DNA of 8,932 nucleotides. It comes from DAXETY01 sp051155755 (GTDB taxonomy: Bacteria; Desulfobacterota; Desulfobacteria; Desulfobacterales; SG8-13). The stretch lies in the NCBI GenBank assembly GCA_051155755.1, contig DAXETY010000137.1:1-8932 (forward strand), read 5' to 3'. Both the position numbers and the translations under genes were made by a program. This document shows positions 6,207-8,932 of the stretch, piece by piece (position 1 is the stretch's first letter; each line of letters starts with the position of its first letter). The notes under the pieces are model-generated. The model did not search any database and was not told where the DNA came from. It saw nothing but the letters and a program-made list of their open reading frames with translations.

Positions 6207-8932
6207 TTATTCGACCGGCGCCCCGTTCTTCCGGTACGCGGTCGCCAGAGGATGGTTTCGCAGTCGTTCCCACTCCATCTTGAACCAGGGCGTAAAGCGT
6301 TCGGGATGCTGCCCCATTTCCGCGTCCAGGGCTTTCGGAGTGACATAGCGCCACTGATCGATCTCCCGAGGATTGGCGCGGACGGGTTGATCGGTTCGAC
6401 CGACAAACACCCAGCACAATTCGTTTTCAGAACCGACATCCAGGTAGCGCGCCTGGTAGGAAAACTTGTATGCGAATTGCAGCGGGGCCGAAATGCCGAG
6501 TTCTTCGAACAAGCGCCGCCGGGCAGCCTCCAACGTCGATTCTCCGGAGCGGGGGTGACTGCAGCAGCTGTTCGACCAGTACAACGGCCACAGGGGTTTT
6601 TCGGCGCTTCTGCGTTGGATCAGCAGCCTGCCGCGCGCATCGAAGATGAAGATCGAAAACGCTCGGTGCCGAATGCCGTCACCCGCATGACACGCCGCCC
6701 GCGTGCAGGATCCGGTAACCGCATCGTTTTCATCGACGACGATCAGCCGCTCGTTTTCGCCGGCTTGCGGTATCGACATCGGATCGAGGCCGGTGGGTTG
6801 GTTATCGGAGCCGATATGAACCGACAGCGTTTTCCAGCCCCTGGCTTCCAGGGCTGCGGCCACGGCCTCGGCATTCTCCGGGCAAAGCGCCACGATGGCG
6901 CCGCCGCCACCGCCGCCGGTGAGTTTGGCACCGAAGGCACCGTTCTCCCGGGCCGATCGCACCATTTCGTCCAGCTGGGGGCTGGAGACGCCCAGTTGCG
7001 AAAGCAGCGCATGGTTTTCGTCCATGAGCCGACCCAGGCGCGTAAAATCGGACTGGCCTATCGCCGTGAGCGCCTCGCCCACGCGTTGATCGATTCTGTT
7101 GAAAATGCCTTCACAACGTCGACGGTCTTTGCGCCAGGCTTGCCGGACTTTCGCCACCATGGCGGCCGTGAGGCTTTCCACGCCGCTGACTCCCACCACC
7201 AGGGGAATCGGCGCCGCAATGTCCAGCGGCTTGAATTCGGCTGTTGCGCCGGCGCGGTACAACAGGGGGTGTTCGTAGCAGGCGACCGTATTGTCCATGC
7301 CGGAGCTTCTGCCGTGTATGATGGTCTCGGATTCGTAGGCGATGCGGTTGACCTCGCTGCGGCTCAGCGACAGGTCGTAGTAGTCGGACAAGGCTCGAAT
7401 CAGGGCCACGGCGGCCGCCGCCGAGGAACCCAGGCCCATGGCCCGCGGAACCCGTGGAAAGAGTTCGATGCGGATGGCCGGCCGGGTGATGCCCAGGCGG
7501 ATCAGGATGGTTTCCACCGCCTTTTGAATCGATAGCCGATGCGAACGGTTGGGCTTCCAGGCGGTGTCGATTCCCCAGGGAGGCACGGCCAGGTGAACGC
7601 CGGTGTCACCTGGGAAAACCCGGGCATCCACGGCCAGCGGCAGGGGCGCGGCAATGGCTCGACTTCCGTAAACGACGGCATGCTCGCCAAGCAGCACGAC
7701 TTTGCCGGCCGCCGATGCCGCCGCGTGTGCGGGCTTTGAATGGGCGGGCTTCACTGCCGGTGACAACTCGCTGTGATCCCCGTTTTCCAGTTCAGACAGA
7801 ATTTGCCGGGCTTTCCAGATTTTGATGTCACCGCTGGCGACCAGCCGTTCGACCACTTTTTCGGCGGTCTCCGGCGATGCTCCGGCCGCATGGGCCACGC
7901 TGCGGGCGTGAAGCGTCATGTGACCCTTCTGGATGCCCTCGGTCACCAGGGCCCGCAGGGCCGCCAGGTTCTGCGCCAGGCCCACCGCAGCCATCACTTC
8001 GGCCAGCTCGCGGGCCGATTCGACATTAAGAATTCGCAGCGCCAACTGCACGGCCGGATTGGACTGCAAACTCCCGCCCACGATGCCGACATTGAGCGGC
8101 AGTGCGATGGTTCCCACCAGGTTGCCGGCGGCATCGCGATCCCAGTGCGTCAGGGCGCCGTAGGCGCCGTTTTTGGCGGCATAAGCATGGGCGGCGGCTT
8201 CAATCGCACGCCAGTCGTTGCCGGTGGCAATGGCAACGGCATCGATGCCGTTCATGATCCCCTTGTTGTGTGTGGTGGCCCGGTGGATGTCGATTTCGGC
8301 AAACCGGCCGGCGGACACAATACGATCCCGCACGGTTTCACCGCTCAAGCCGCTTTTCCTTAGCGATTCGGCCGGGATCGAAGCCTGCGCCCGAACGATG
8401 GACCGATCACTGAGATTGGACAGGATGCGAAGCAAAGTGCGGCCGCCGGTGATGGTTTCGATCCGGGCGGCAACGCCCTCGCACATGCTGTTGACCAAGT
8501 TGGCCCCCATGGCGTCGCGGGTGTCCACCTGCAGGTGAACCACCAGGTGATCGGTGCCGTCACCGGGCAGCGGGCGCAGAAATGCTTCGACATCCCTGGC
8601 ACCGCCGCCTCGGGCCACCAGCCGGGGATGCAGACTGTTGGCCAGGTTCAGAATCTCGCCCTTGTGTTCGAGGACGGCTTTTCGCGCCGCCGCTGCATCG
8701 GGCATTGGTTCCATCACGATTTGACCGATGAGGATCGGCTCGTCACTTTCGGTGCGAAAACCGCCGGCAGCGCCGACCAGCTTGGCAGCCGAGCTGACGG
8801 CGGCTACGATGGACGGTTCCTCCACCACCATCGGCACCACGTAATTTTTGCCGTTGATGGAAAAATTGACGCCCAGCCCCATGGGCATCCCGAAAACACC
8901 GATCACGTTTTCAATCATCCGATCGGCCTGCG
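6207..8932 (-). CDS. Trifunctional fusion: class II HMG-CoA reductase - mevalonate kinase - type 1 IPP isomerase (5' end outside window)
   Basis: Numbered from the Met at 8918-8916, 903 residues are visible. The frame stays open to the edge (QADR-MIENVIG), and class II reductases have about 50 more N-terminal residues, so the true start lies outside. Residues 1-378 (nt 8918-7785): HMG-CoA reductase with EEPS (Glu33/34), DAMGAN, HNKGIMNGID (Lys219), GNDWR (Asp235) and GHMTLH (His333), matching the catalytic Glu, Lys, Asp and His. An Ala/Pro/His-rich linker follows. Residues 400-705 (nt 7721-6804): GHMP-family mevalonate kinase with GKVVLLGEHAVVYG (Lys406), PRAMGLGSSAAAA, SSGMDN (Asp542) and AKLTGGGGGG. 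Residues 721-903: Nudix-type isopentenyl-diphosphate isomerase with His744, His751, SNSCCSHP (catalytic Cys786), ENELC (Glu831/Glu833). It converts HMG-CoA to mevalonate, phosphorylates it, and interconverts IPP and DMAPP. Phosphomevalonate kinase and diphosphomevalonate decarboxylase are not in the window. No Shine-Dalgarno site precedes the internal Met714, so a single polypeptide is likely. Confidence 0.95.
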   Translation of the reverse strand, partial: QADRMIENVIGVFGMPMGLGVNFSINGKNYVVPMVVEEPSIVAAVSSAAKLVGAAGGFRTESDEPILIGQIVMEPMPDAAAARKAVLEHKGEILNLANSLHPRLVARGGGARDVEAFLRPLPGDGTDHLVVHLQVDTRDAMGANLVNSMCEGVAARIETITGGRTLLRILSNLSDRSIVRAQASIPAESLRKSGLSGETVRDRIVSAGRFAEIDIHRATTHNKGIMNGIDAVAIATGNDWRAIEAAAHAYAAKNGAYGALTHWDRDAAGNLVGTIALPLNVGIVGGSLQSNPAVQLALRILNVESARELAEVMAAVGLAQNLAALRALVTEGIQKGHMTLHARSVAHAAGASPETAEKVVERLVASGDIKIWKARQILSELENGDHSELSPAVKPAHSKPAHAAASAAGKVVLLGEHAVVYGSRAIAAPLPLAVDARVFPGDTGVHLAVPPWGIDTAWKPNRSHRLSIQKAVETILIRLGITRPAIRIELFPRVPRAMGLGSSAAAAVALIRALSDYYDLSLSRSEVNRIAYESETIIHGRSSGMDNTVACYEHPLLYRAGATAEFKPLDIAAPIPLVVGVSGVESLTAAMVAKVRQAWRKDRRRCEGIFNRIDQRVGEALTAIGQSDFTRLGRLMDENHALLSQLGVSSPQLDEMVRSARENGAFGAKLTGGGGGGAIVALCPENAEAVAAALEARGWKTLSVHIGSDNQPTGLDPMSIPQAGENERLIVVDENDAVTGSCTRAACHAGDGIRHRAFSIFIFDARGRLLIQRRSAEKPLWPLYWSNSCCSHPRSGESTLEAARRRLFEELGISAPLQFAYKFSYQARYLDVGSENELCWVFVGRTDQPVRANPREIDQWRYVTPKALDAEMGQHPERFTPWFKMEWERLRNHPLATAYRKNGAPVE

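Noticed and set aside
6758..6780. Possible separate start of the isomerase at internal Met714
   Set aside because: No purine-rich ribosome binding sequence precedes it and the frame is continuous with the kinase domain.
6075..7535. 486-codon open frame on the plus strand
   Set aside because: It lies antisense to the fusion gene, whose kinase and isomerase motifs are unmistakable. Its translation has no family signature, and long antisense frames are common in GC-rich DNA.
7773..8363. 196-codon plus-strand open frame opposite the reductase domain
   Set aside because: The opposite strand encodes conserved reductase residues here; no ribosome binding site or domain supports the plus strand.

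Overview
The window looks like chromosomal DNA of a sulfate-reducer-type deltaproteobacterium (Desulfobacterota). This is an inference: the IHF-like protein, the MetF-like protein and the moderately GC-rich coding style resemble that group, but no rRNA or other marker gene is present. There is no tRNA, CRISPR array, transposase or phage gene.

Layout. (1) Positions 1-885, minus strand: a MetF-type methylenetetrahydrofolate reductase. It runs off the left edge and lacks its N-terminal half-barrel, so it is probably a decaying gene. (2) 1025-1318, plus: a small IHF/HU DNA-binding protein with a clear sigma-70-type promoter and a hairpin terminator. (3) 1452-3149, minus: a divergent ABC1/UbiB atypical kinase. 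(4) 3417-4217, minus: a microbial rhodopsin carrying the N-D-Q motif of light-driven sodium pumps, followed by a perfect 13-bp stem terminator. (5) 4218-4712: a 495-bp divergent AT-rich control region with candidate promoters facing both ways and repeated TTTACAAT motifs. (6) 4713-6065, plus: a two-gene operon of hemerythrin and encapsulin. The hemerythrin ends in a classical encapsulin-targeting peptide, so the pair should form a protein nanocompartment loaded with a di-iron protein. (7) 6207-8932, minus, 5' end beyond the window: one continuous reading frame that joins class II HMG-CoA reductase, mevalonate kinase and type 1 isopentenyl-diphosphate isomerase.

The most unusual items are the three-enzyme mevalonate-pathway fusion, with all three active sites intact, and the sodium-pump rhodopsin in an apparently deltaproteobacterial setting. 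A speculative reading links the modules. The fusion feeds isoprenoid supply, which carotenoids and retinal need. The rhodopsin would make a sodium gradient from light. The hemerythrin nanocompartment would handle O2 or NO at an oxic/anoxic boundary. No retinal-forming oxygenase and no carotenoid gene is visible here, so the link between rhodopsin and isoprenoids rests on proximity only.
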